From contig OY821790.1 of assembly GCA_963682175.1 (NCBI GenBank), positions 2,244,501 through 2,308,500 on the forward strand: a DNA stretch of 64,000 bases, given 5' to 3'. Under the pieces are notes generated by a model. It was given only the letters and a program-made list of their open reading frames with translations, ran no database searches and had not been told where the DNA came from. This DNA is from Triglochin maritima. Taxonomy: Eukaryota; Streptophyta; Magnoliopsida; Alismatales; Juncaginaceae. The translations under genes were made by a program, and so were the position numbers. Below are positions 20,877 through 30,741 of the stretch, piece by piece. Numbering within the stretch: position 1 is the first letter of the stretch; each line of letters starts with the position of its first letter.

Positions 20877-22017
20877 AGTTTTTGGCGCCGTTGCCGGGGA
20901 GGTGCTCTGTCCAGACGTTGGTTTGGACGATTCGAGGGGTTTTTAATTTTTTGTTTCCAGTGTTTCTTAGTTTCAGGGAACCATCGTATCAAGGGGAGGC
21001 TACTGGACAAATTTGAAGATCAGAAGCTCCAAAAGGACCGCCAATCAGCGGTTGGAGACCGCCAATTGGCGGCCTGGTGAGGGATTCGTGCCTTCAAATT
21101 TCTTCTGGTAGTTAGTTCTGTAATTTGTGTTATCTGGGAGCCCAATTTGGCATGCTATGACTTCTCGTTTGCTCCCAGATCATTAATCACTCCCCCTTTA
21201 ATCAACTTGGACCATAAAATTCAAAGCAAAAGATTAGACTTCTTGCTATCTAGGTCATGCACCATATGTAGACCTTGCATGCATCTTTCTTTTCTTTGCT
21301 TTACATTTTGTCGTTGATTGCTGGATCGAGGTATGCATTCCTTAACACTCATTCACGCATTAGGACATTTATCAGTGAGTAAGGTTTGCATCGAACAAGA
21401 GTGAGGTGAGTGCTTGTTTGGTGAGTTGCTTGCTAGCCTGAGATTTCAAAACATCTTTAAGGGGCATCACCTATAGTCTTCAAAGATAAGGTGGGGGATT
21501 TCATCACCCCTCCCTTAGCCCCAAAAATCATACTCAAGTAAAGCCTTAATCTAAAAGCAAGTAGACATTGGCCATTAGGACTTGGGCGCATTAGGAGAGT
21601 GATCCGGTCACGACCGTCATAGCCTGATCGGCGTCGCCCACTTTGTCGATAGTAGGAGAGACGAGATCTCCGGATCTTGGCTCACTTGCTGGGCATTGTG
21701 GTCTTCGTCGTAGGGAGGTGAGGCGTGTTGAGGCCGTGTGAACTCGCAGTTAGGCGTCGTCTAGCTGTAAGGACCCATAGCCAGTCTAAGCTTGTTTGAG
21801 CCGTATTTGCTAGACTAGGCTTCTATCCTCACCCTGTACCCACGCTAGCTTTACGGATTCTTCCCTTCTCCTCTGAGTCATCTTCTTCTCACCTTCGTCT
21901 ACGTTATAGTCTCCTCCCCTTTACACTCTCTGGTAGCGTTTTAGGGTCGAGTCGAGCACTTTTTGCGAGTTTAGCCTCGTGGTGGTGAGAGTGGTCGACT
22001 CTAGAGTTCTTTTTGTG
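20877..22017 (+). other. Element F leader (non-coding)
   Basis: It holds the palindrome pair again (21037-21077), then the conserved leader blocks shared with E and J. It differs from E at about 21330-21480 (CATCTTTAAGGGGCATCACC in place of CTACTAAGGAGGGGCTGTCC), then rejoins it. No ORF of note. Confidence 0.7.
20883..20900 (+). promoter_or_regulatory. Primer-binding site of element F (tRNA-Asp type)
   Basis: TGGCGCCGTTGCCGGGGA, six bases after the LTR end. Confidence 0.9.
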
Positions 22018-23445
22018 ATGGATGGTTACATGGGCGACCATCCATATCATTGTTGGGACCAAGACGATTCTCCCTGGTACTCCCGACCCATTCATCCTGG
22101 GGTGGCTCAGACTAACACCCTGTATGGTTGGGACAATCTTAATTCTGTGACTGAGCAATCTTCATATTGGGGTAGTTTGAGAGAGGCACCGACTGCTAGA
22201 CCACCATCTAGTTACGTCGGATCATATGTTGGTCATCAATCTGAGACATTACAAGAACCTTTAGCCTCTTTCATGCATGTGGTAGATGACATGGGTGCAC
22301 CGGTGGCTCCAGTAGACGTACCATGTGACTGTTGTGGGTTGAGTGGTCATGTTATAGGGGAATGTCCTTATGTTGCCCCTGAGCCCGAGTATGAGCACAT
22401 ATTTTCCCAAAATGCTCATTATGATCATTACGCATCCGCGTACAACCCGAGCGGGATGGATTCGTGGGTAGACAATTCGTATTCAAATTCTTATACATCA
22501 TTTCCACCCCAGTATCCTCCTCCCAAATACCCAGAATTCTACCAACACCCCACTTCAAATCATTGGACTCATTCTCAGCCCATCAACACCCAACCCCAAA
22601 ATTTCCCAAGATCTGACTTGGACCTCCTCGTTGACCGCATACAAAATCTGACACTTCAAGTGAGTCAACCGACGCAACAATTAAGTGAGGAGAGTAACTT
22701 TTCGTGTCAACATGAGGATTCATCTTTTGATATCGAACCACCACCACATACACAAATTCAAAGCACAATCTTTCAAAGTCAAACTCCTAGTCAGTCTAAG
22801 GGACTTGGGGTTTCAATTCACGATCACTTAGTGGAGGATTCGATTCAAATTGAGAAGAACTTGGACCAGCTTCATTATGAGTCGGCACAGGATTGTATCT
22901 TATCTTTTTGTCACGTGGCCCTTGAGCCACATGATCTTCATGTTGTACCTCCTAAGGACTCACCTCTGGTGGAGCAAGAGCTCCCTAGTCCCCTCAATTT
23001 CAAACAACCTGATGAGAGTTTGTCTCTCACTATTGTTCCTGATCATCTTGGAAATGATGGAACATCAAACAACTACATTGCTCATGATGGTATTAGGAGT
23101 TCCTTGGAGAATACCTTGGGTATGAGACCCACTGTTTGTTCGCCTGGTGTGTCGGACATGCCTAACGAGGTTCTTGACCTCGTTCCGACACACCAGCCTG
23201 TTGGTTGGAGAGTTTGGATTGACGATCATAACTTCAGCAGCGCAACGGGAGAAACTCTTCTTCCGTTGCCCATCATTTCCCAAACTCTTGAGAGGTTCAA
23301 GCTCTTTCAGTTTGATCCTTTGAATGAGACGCCTTTGCGTCCAATTCACGAACCTCTCATTTCATCTGGTGCTCTTTGTGAAGCGGGCCCACGCATGAGT
23401 ATTCTGGCCCCGCGTGGTGTCATGTTCCCTTTCCAAGTGCATTGA
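22018..23445 (+). CDS. Gag-like protein with zinc knuckle and C-terminal GWRV module (element F)
   Basis: 475 residues from ATG 22018 (MDGYMGDHPYHCWD) to TGA at 23443-23445; the frame is open further upstream only via GTG. A CCHC zinc knuckle (CDCCGLSGHVIGEC) is at residues 103-116, expected to bind element RNA. A Pro/Tyr/Asn-rich stretch follows (YNPSGMDSW, YPPPKYPEFYQHP), then a Gln-rich region, an acidic middle and a C-terminal module at about 390-475 (PVGWRVW at 394-400, RGVMFPFQVH at the end). I find no capsid domain before the knuckle, no protease and no RT. The C-terminal module is also the end of the ORFs in C, E and J. I do not recognise it. The frame is intact, so it may be translated. 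Confidence 0.8.
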   Translation: MDGYMGDHPYHCWDQDDSPWYSRPIHPGVAQTNTLYGWDNLNSVTEQSSYWGSLREAPTARPPSSYVGSYVGHQSETLQEPLASFMHVVDDMGAPVAPVDVPCDCCGLSGHVIGECPYVAPEPEYEHIFSQNAHYDHYASAYNPSGMDSWVDNSYSNSYTSFPPQYPPPKYPEFYQHPTSNHWTHSQPINTQPQNFPRSDLDLLVDRIQNLTLQVSQPTQQLSEESNFSCQHEDSSFDIEPPPHTQIQSTIFQSQTPSQSKGLGVSIHDHLVEDSIQIEKNLDQLHYESAQDCILSFCHVALEPHDLHVVPPKDSPLVEQELPSPLNFKQPDESLSLTIVPDHLGNDGTSNNYIAHDGIRSSLENTLGMRPTVCSPGVSDMPNEVLDLVPTHQPVGWRVWIDDHNFSSATGETLLPLPIISQTLERFKLFQFDPLNETPLRPIHEPLISSGALCEAGPRMSILAPRGVMFPFQVH

Positions 23446-23762
23446 CCCACTCTTGAGGTTCCCATTTGATGTCTTTTGACAAATGAAGATGAGAACTTAT
23501 GTTTGTACATAGTTATATAAAAAAAACTCCTTCCGTAAGCATCGATTGTTGTGAGCCCCAACCCTTGTGTATTTGGGCTCCATTTCTTTCACGTATTTGT
23601 ATCCTTTCTTTAGCATCTCACAGGTTTTGAGGGAATTCGGGTTTGTGTCCATCAACATGACCTTGAACTTCCCTTTGTACTTCATGTTGGTGAGATCTCT
23701 CCTTTTTCACGCATAAATCCATGTAGTATTTTGCTCACATTCATTGAGGACAATGCAAGAAG

Positions 23763-23782
23763 TAGGTGTGGGGGGGTGTTTT
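23763..23782 (+). promoter_or_regulatory. Upstream (second) polypurine tract, element F
   Basis: TAGGTGTGGGGGGGTGTTTT, 1.25 kb before the LTR-adjacent PPT, which repeats its first half (TTAGGTGTGGGGGTATTT). Confidence 0.6.
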
Positions 23783-24875
23783 ACGTGTGTACATAGTTGA
23801 GTCTTCTCCTTTGATTTTGTTTTCTTTTGTTTGCATTGTTAGGGTCATGTTAGTGTGCTGCATTTAATATCGATATATCTGCTTGCCATGATCCTTGGGT
23901 GACATGTCTTCTTTTGCTTGCCTATGGCTTTAAAATTTTCACATTTCTTTCAAAATCTTCATGTGTTTGCGAAAGAAAATGTTTTGTGGGTTTTGCGTGT
24001 GTTTAGCATGTGCAAAACCGTTGAGAGGCAAGGTAATAGAAAGCTCCCAAAATTGTCTTGAACTTGATGCATTAGGATATCTAGTACAATGACTTTAGGA
24101 TTTATTGAGTCGTTAGGATGCACCCCAGTTTTCCTTTGGGGGTGAGTAATCATAGGGTTTCAGTGCTCAAACATTTAATGAAGTCCACCCTGAACCTAGT
24201 GAGTCAATAATTTGTGTCTGTTAACTTAAGGAAGTTTGTTGTAGTCAAGGACCCTCTAAATCCTATTGTGAGACATTAGTGTAGGGGTTTTGGTTCATGT
24301 GTAGATAAGAAATAAGTGAGTAGGTGTTCTCTCTTCTCGCACGGCTCCTATCACTCGGGAAAGTAGGTCTGAGGGGACTTTGTGCCTGGTGCTTTCGAGT
24401 CATCTGACTTGGGATGCGCCGACCGAACTCCCGTTACACGGGTGGTAGGGATTGCCCTATGTGGAGATTTGGAGAAAGGTGTACGTGATAGTGTAAGTCC
24501 TCATGGGCAATGATGCATGAAACCTGACCCTGGGAGAATGAAGCTCCAACTAATAAAAAGAAAACAAAAAGTGAAAAGAAACAAAAAGAAAAAAAATGGT
24601 AAGGCAAATAAGAACCTTAATGGACTTTACACTTTGTAGCACTTGAGGATGTTGAGGTTGTCCATGTCTTTCACTTAATTCCTTATTTAACTTGCACGAA
24701 TGGTTCATTAGGTTAGGTGTGTGGACTGATTACCTATATAGAGTCGGCCCGTAGGATTACCGCGTCCAATGATCGACAACATATGTCCAACGAGTCGAGT
24801 GTCTAGATTGAATAATGCATCTTGTTCGGATTTTGTGGGTGTATCCGCTGAAAACCCTCAGGAGACAACACTCCT

Positions 24876-24895
24876 CCTCCTTGTCAACAAGGAGG
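24876..24895 (+). ncRNA. Conserved 3'-region hairpin, element F copy
   Basis: CCTCCTTG-TCAA-CAAGGAGG, perfect 8-bp stem. The stem is kept in E and C while the loop differs. Confidence 0.55.
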
Positions 24896-25026
24896 TTTAA
24901 CGACTTGTTGCACGTGCTAAGTGCAACCGTGATTCCTACGAAAGTGAGTTAGGATTTCTTGTTTTTCGTTTGCTTTTCTCTTTCTTTGTTTTGCTCGGGA
25001 CTAGAAAAAACTTAGGTGTGGGGGTA

Positions 25027-26597
25027 TTTCATTGACATCATTTCATGCTTATATTTGTATCTTATATCCATTATCTTACACCTAAGCAATGCTATGTGAC
25101 GAGTTTTATGTTTAGTTTTCAGAAATAAAGAGGTTTGAAGAGAAGAGCCATGAAAGGACCCAAAAGCATGAAAAAGGACTTAATTGTGAGACCTGGGGAC
25201 TAAGATGCAAGGGAGAAGGACCTGATCGTAAGACAGAAGGACCTAAGAGCAAAACAGGAAACTCCACACCATCATGGGGAGTATTTTGTCAATTCGATTC
25301 GGGTCGGAGCTCCACTAAACAAGTTAGATGCATCAAAGACTAAGAAACACGCCAAGGAAAGCCCACCAGAAGATCTAATGGGATCTGAAGCTTATAGGCC
25401 GCCAATTGGCGGTCTGGAACCACCAATTGGCGGTCTGGTTAAGCCCAGATCCACTATGTTTTCTCCTGGACTTGTATTAATGTGTGTTTAGGCTATTTTT
25501 GGTATTGGTTTAGTCCCACATCGGGGGATTGTCCTCGATTAGCTATTTCCATGCTTATAAATAGAACTCTTCACCTTCCATTGTAATTACCCATTGTTTG
25601 GTGGCATTCTCTCTACTAAGGAGTGAGCCTTGAAGCAAAAACTCAAGGTGAAGAAGAATGCTACCTTCAATGTGAGTCATTTGTTAATAAAATAATTCTT
25701 CTAGTTTCTTTTAATCTTGTCTTTTAATTTGTGCATGTTTGTTTAGTCTTTCCTTTCCTTTTATGTTTCTTTAATACTTCTTGGCTTCTTAGTTAACTTT
25801 CATTTCAGTATTATGCTTTCTTTTGTTAATATAGTTAGTGTAATGAGTAGTGAGTAGTTCCATCCCCATTTGGGGGGTGGAGAAATATGTGATATAATCA
25901 TGTAGTGTATTAAGTGTGTGTTATCTTAATCCCTTGAGCTTTAAATGATTTCCATAACCATCTAATTGGTCTCCACTCTTATCTTTGATATGCTAATGCT
26001 CTTGAATGAAGCTTAGCTTATGCTTTGATTAGTGGATCTATTTTATGGGGAATGATAAGGTTAGGATATGGATAGGAATTAATATTGGAAACACAAGTTG
26101 TAGTGTATGAACTCTTGTTACCTTTACCTTAGCTAATGTCTTGTATGTTTTAATGATGTAGTCTTATCTTAATTCATGTGGAGGCATAGTAGGGTCTAGT
26201 CTTTATACTTGAGTTCATTTAGCTTCGTTCCAATTATTGTCATGTATGTTTTAATGATGTAGTAAAATCTTAATTCATGTGGAGGCAAAGTTGGATGTAG
26301 TTTTATGAGTTCATGCACTACATGTTGTGAGGAGCTTAATTACACACACACACACCACACACACATCTTTATGTTCACATCATTTCTCTACCCCCTTTGG
26401 GGTTTAGTTTTTCTTGCTTCTTTTCCATTTCCATTTGCATCTTAGTGTAGTTTTGTGTAACCAACCTTTCTCTTCCCTTTCTTCACCTCTCGCCTTCGAA
26501 CAAACCAAGTGTCGACACACCTCCCAGTGGACGACCCGTATTTGCCACCGCTTCAACGCGGTCGTGCACTTGCGGTTAAATATAAAACGATCAATCA
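25027..26597 (+). repeat. Element F 3' LTR
   Basis: It starts TCATTGACATC (expected TG; second base changed) and ends GATCAATCA, 1571 bp. Palindromes at 25397-25437. A nearly identical partner of 19310-20876. Confidence 0.9.
25513..25564 (+). promoter_or_regulatory. USE + TATA promoter of F 3' LTR
   Basis: GTCCCACATCG (25513-25523), 32 bp, TATAAATAG (25556-25564). Transcription from here would run into the E ORF. Confidence 0.7.
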
Positions 26598-26602
26598 CGC
26601 AT
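26598..26602. repeat. Target-site duplication of F, right copy
   Basis: CGCAT, matching 19305-19309. Confidence 0.9.
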
Positions 26603-27695
26603 CCACGTACAATCCGAGAGTGATGGATTCGTGGGGAGACAATTCATATCCAAATTCTTATACTTCATTTTCACCCCCGTATCCTCCTCCCGAATACCCA
26701 GAATTCTACCAACACCCCACTTCAAATCATTGGACTCATTCTCAGCCCATCAACACCCAACCCCAAAATTTCCCAAGCACTAACTTGGACCTCACTGTTG
26801 ACCCCAAACTTGATTCCTTAAAACAAACCCTCCAAACGTTCATGGAAACCACTCAAACTTTATTGAAGTCCAACTTGAATTCCTTGCAAAATATGGAAAT
26901 GCAAGTGAGCCAAATGACACAACAATTCCATGAACGTGAGGAGGGTAACTTTTCTTGTCAACATGAGGATTCATCTTTTGATATCGAACCACCACCACAT
27001 CCACAAATTCAAAGCACAATCTTTCAAAGTCAAACTCCTAGTCAGTTTGAGGGACTTGGGGTTTCAATTCACGATCACTTTGTGGAGGATTCGATTCAAT
27101 TTGAGAAAAACAAGGACCAAATTCATTATGAGTCGGCACAAGATTGTGCCTTATCTTTTTGTCCCGTGGCCCTTGAGACACATGATCTTCATGTTGTGCC
27201 TCTTAAGGACTCACCTCTGGTGGAGCAAGAGCTCCCTAGTACCCTCACTTTCAAACAACCTGATGAGAGTTTGCCTCTCACAATTGTTCCTGATCATCTT
27301 GGAAATGATGGAACATCAAGCAACTACATTGCTCATGAGGGTATTAGGAGTTCCTTGGAGGATACCTTGGGTATGAGACCCACTTCCTGTTCTCCTGGTG
27401 AGTTGGACATACATAACGAGGTTCTTAACCTCGTTCCGACGCACCAGCCTGTTGGCTGGAGAGTTGGATTGACGATCATAACTTCAGTACTGCAACGGGA
27501 GAAACTCTTCTTCCGTTGCACCGTATTTCCCAAACTCTCGAGAGGTTCAAGCTCTTTCAGTTTGATCCTTTGACTGAGACGCCTTTGCGTCCAATTCATG
27601 AACCTCTCATTTCATCTGGTGCTCTTTGTGAAGGGGGCCCACACATGCGTATTCTGGCCCCGCGTGGTGTCATGTTCCCTTTTCAAGTGCATTGA
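26603..27695 (+). pseudogene. Gag-like ORF of element E, 3' part
   Basis: It continues the E reading (STYNPRVMDSWGDN) through the Pro/Tyr-rich region, a Gln/Thr-rich segment longer than in F (LKQTLQTFMETTQTLL, about 26800-26935), and the acidic middle. A one-base deletion near 27466, inside PVGWRV, shifts the frame; the remainder reads to TGA at 27693-27695 with the same ending as F (GVMFPFQVH). An open frame starting at 26509 lies in the F LTR and is not the native start. The ORF is thus broken twice: by F and by the frameshift. Confidence 0.8.
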
Positions 27696-29285
27696 CCCAC
27701 TTTTGAGGTTCCCATTTGATGTCTTTTGACAAATGAAGATGGGAACTTATGTTGTACATAGTTATATTCAAAAAAAAAGTACAATAAAAGACTCCTTCAG
27801 TGAGCATCGATTGTTGTGGGCTCCAACCCTTGTGTATTTGGGCCCCCTTTCTTTCACATATTTATCTCCCTTCTTCAGCTTCTCACAGGTTTTGAGGGAA
27901 TTTGGATTTGTGTCCATCAACATGACCCTGAACGTCTCTTTGTACTTCATGTTGGTGAGATCTTTCCTTTTTCATGCATATATCCATGTAGTATTTTGTT
28001 CACATTCATTGAGGACAATGCATGAAGTAGGTGTGGGGGGTATTTTACGTGTGTACATAGTCGAGTCTTTTCTTTTGATTTTTTTTCTTTTGTTTTGTTA
28101 GGGTCATGTTAGTGTGCTGCATTTAATATTGATATATCTGCTTGCCATGATCCTTGGGTGACTTGTCTTCTTTTGCTTGCCTATTGCTTTAAAATTTCCA
28201 CATTTCTCTCAAAATCTTCATCTGTTTGCGAAAGAAAATGTTTTGTGGGTTTTGCGAGTGTTTAGCATGTGCAAAACCGTTGAGAGGCAAAGTAAAAAGA
28301 AAGCTCCCAAAATTGTCTTGAACTTGATGCATTAGGATATCTAGTACAGTGGCTTTAGGATTTATTGAGTCGTTAGGATGCACCCCAGTTTTCCCTTGGG
28401 GGTGAGTAATCATAGGGTTTCAGTGCTTAAACATTTAAAGAAGTTCACCCTAAACCTAGTGAGTCAATAATTCGTGTCTGTTAACTTAAGGAAGTTTGTT
28501 GTAGTCAAGGACCCTCTAAATCTTGTTGTGAGACATAAGTGTAGGGGTTTTGGTTCATGTGTAGATAGGAAATAAGTGAGTAGGTGTTCTTTCTTCTCGC
28601 ACGGCTCCTATCACTCGGGAAAGTAGGTCTGAGGGGACTTTGTGCCTGGTGCTTTCGAGTCATCTGCCTTGGGATGCGCCGACCGAACTCTCGTTACATG
28701 GGTGGTAGGGATTGCCCTATGTGGAGATTTGGGGAAAGGTGTACATGATAGTGTAAGTCCTCATGGGCAATGATGCACGAAACCTGACCCTGGGAGAATG
28801 AAGCTCCAACTAATAAAAAGAAAAAAAATGAGAAAAGAAAAAAAAGAAAAAAAAATGGTAATGCAAATAAGAACCTTAATAGACTTTACACTTTGTAGCA
28901 CTTTAGGATGTTGAGGTTGTCCATGTCTTTCACTTAATTCCTTATTTAACTTGCACGAATGGTTCATTAGGCTAGGTGTGGACTGATTACCTATATAGAG
29001 TCGGCCCGTAGGATTACCGCGTCCATTGATCGACAAAATTTGTCCAACGAGTCGAGTGTCTAGATTGAATAATGCATCTTGTTCGGATTTTGTGGGTATA
29101 TCCGCTGAAAACCCTCAGGAGACAACACTCCTCCTCCTTGGAAGCAAGGAGGTTTAACGGCTTGTTGCACGTGCTAAGTGCAACCGTGATTCCTACGAAA
29201 GTGAGTTAGGATTTCTTGTTTTTCGTTTGCTTTTCTCTTTCTTTGTTTTGCTCGGGACTAGCAAAAACTTAGGTGTGGGGGTATT
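27696..29285 (+). promoter_or_regulatory. Element E conserved 3' non-coding region
   Basis: Same block order as F: upstream PPT-like tract TAGGTGTGGGGGGTATTTT (28028-28046), a degraded CCCGTTACACGGG block (TCGTTACATGGG near 28692), hairpin (29133-29152), and LTR-adjacent PPT (29270-29285). Open frames such as 27733-28101 are in non-coding sequence. Confidence 0.75.
29133..29152 (+). ncRNA. Conserved 3'-region hairpin, element E copy
   Basis: CCTCCTTG-GAAG-CAAGGAGG, perfect 8-bp stem with a loop unlike F (TCAA) and C (GAGA). Confidence 0.55.
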
Positions 29286-30736
29286 TGATTGACATCATTT
29301 CATGCTCATATTTGTATCATATATCCATTATCTTACACCTAAGCAATGCTACGTGACGAGTTTTATGTTTAGTTTTCAGGAATAAAGAGGTTTGAAGAGA
29401 AGAGTCATGAAAGGACCCAAAAGCAGGGAAAAAGGACTTAATTGTGAGACCTGAGGACCAAGATGCAAGGGAGAAGGACCTGAACGTAAGACAGAAGGAT
29501 CTAAGAGCAAAACAGGAAACTCCACACCATCATGGGGAGTATTTTGTCAATTCGATTCGGGTCGGAGCTCCAACAAACCAAGTAGATGCATCCAAGACCA
29601 ACAAATCCATCAAGCAAAGCCCACAACCAAAATCAACGCGATCTGAAGTGTATAGACCGCCAATTGGCGGTCTTGGACCGCTAATTGGCGGTGCATATGG
29701 CCCCAGATCTGCTAAGCTTTCTCCTGGACTTGTATTATCATGTGTTTAGGCTATTTTTGGTATTGGTTTAGTCCAACATCGGGGGATTGTCCCGGATTAG
29801 CTTTTTTCATGCTTATAAATAGAACTCTTCACCTTCCATTGTAATTACCCATTGCTTGGTGGCATTCTCTCTACTAAGGAGTGAGCCTTGAAGCAAAAAC
29901 TCAAGGTGGAGAAGAATGCTACCTTCAATGTGAGTCATTGTTAATAAAATAATTGTTCTAGTTTCTTTTAATCTTGTCTTTTAATTTGTGCATGCTTGTT
30001 TAGTCTTTCTTTTCCTTTTAAGCTTCTTTAATACTTCTTGCTTTCTTAGTTAACTTTCAATTCAGTATTATGCTTTCTTTTGTTAGTATAGTTAGTGTAA
30101 TGAGTAGTGAGTAGTTCCATCCCCATTTGGGGGGTGGAGAAATATGTGATATAATCATGTAGTGTATTAAGTGTGTGTTATCTTAATCCCTTGAGCTTTA
30201 TATGATTTCCATAACCATCTAATGGGTCTCCACTCTTATCTTTGATATGCTAATGCTCTTGAATGAAGCTTAGTTTATGCTTTGATTAGTGGACCTATTT
30301 TATGGGGAATGATAAGGTTAGGATATGGATGGAATTAATATTGGAAACACAATATGTAGTGTATGTACTCTTGTTGCCTTGACCTTGGTTAATGTCTTGT
30401 ATGTTTTAATGATGTAGTGATATCTTAATTCATGTGGAGGCAAAGTTGGATGTAGTTTTATGATTTCATGCATTACATGTTGTGAGGAGCTTAATTAAAC
30501 ACACACACACACATCTTTATGTTCACATTATTTCTCTACCCCCTTTGGGGTTTAGTTTTATTGCTTTCATTTCCTTTTGCATTCTAGTGTAGTTTAGTGT
30601 AATCAACATTTCTCTCCTTTCATTACCACTCACCTTCGCACAAACCAAACGTCGACACACCTCCCAGTGGACAACCCGTATTTGCCACCGCTTCAACGCG
30701 GCCGTGCACTTGCGGTTAATATAAAACGATCAATCA
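29286..30736 (+). repeat. Element E 3' LTR
   Basis: TGATTGACATC to GATCAATCA, 1451 bp. Palindromes 29655-29692, CA repeat near 30500. Partner of 16328-17779. Confidence 0.9.
29771..29822 (+). promoter_or_regulatory. USE + TATA promoter of E 3' LTR
   Basis: GTCCAACATCG (29771-29781; one mismatch to the consensus), 32 bp, TATAAATAG (29814-29822). Confidence 0.65.
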
Positions 30737-30741
30737 ATTGT
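30737..30741. repeat. Target-site duplication of E, right copy
   Basis: ATTGT, matching 16323-16327. Confidence 0.9.

Larger units (their letters stand above)
23446..25026 (+). promoter_or_regulatory. Element F conserved 3' non-coding region
   Basis: 1.58 kb without a real ORF. It contains an upstream PPT-like tract (23763-23782), a block with CCCGTTACACGGG (about 24432-24444, a short hairpin), the 8-bp hairpin (24876-24895) and the PPT (25013-25026) against the 3' LTR. The blocks appear in the same order in C and E. Confidence 0.75.
19310..26597 (+). mobile_element. Element F: gag-only Athila/Tat-type LTR element, structurally complete
   Basis: 7288 bp with LTRs 19310-20876 and 25027-26597, PBS 20883-20900, one intact ORF (22018-23445), PPT 25013-25026 and target duplication CGCAT at 19305-19309 and 26598-26602. 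It is inserted in the ORF of E, a close relative. It lacks protease, RT, RNase H and integrase, so it is a non-autonomous element of the gag-only (TR-GAG-like) kind. It is the best-preserved member of the family in the window. Confidence 0.92.
16328..30736 (+). mobile_element. Element E: Athila/Tat-type gag-only LTR element, split by F
   Basis: Complete ends: LTRs 16328-17779 and 29286-30736 (1452 and 1451 bp), PBS at 17786, PPT at 29270-29285, and target duplication ATTGT at 16323-16327 and 30737-30741. Its single ORF (18910-19309 plus 26603-27695) is interrupted by element F. Without F it would be about 7.1 kb. It was inserted between gag and protease of element C. No pol is present, so it needs help from another element. 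Confidence 0.9.

Noticed and set aside
29444..29749. Open frames of about 70-120 codons inside Athila-type LTRs (also 19416-19772, 10167-9898, 16737-16543, 37496-37753)
   Set aside because: They lie in U3 across the promoter and palindromes, have no domain, and are not kept in frame between copies.
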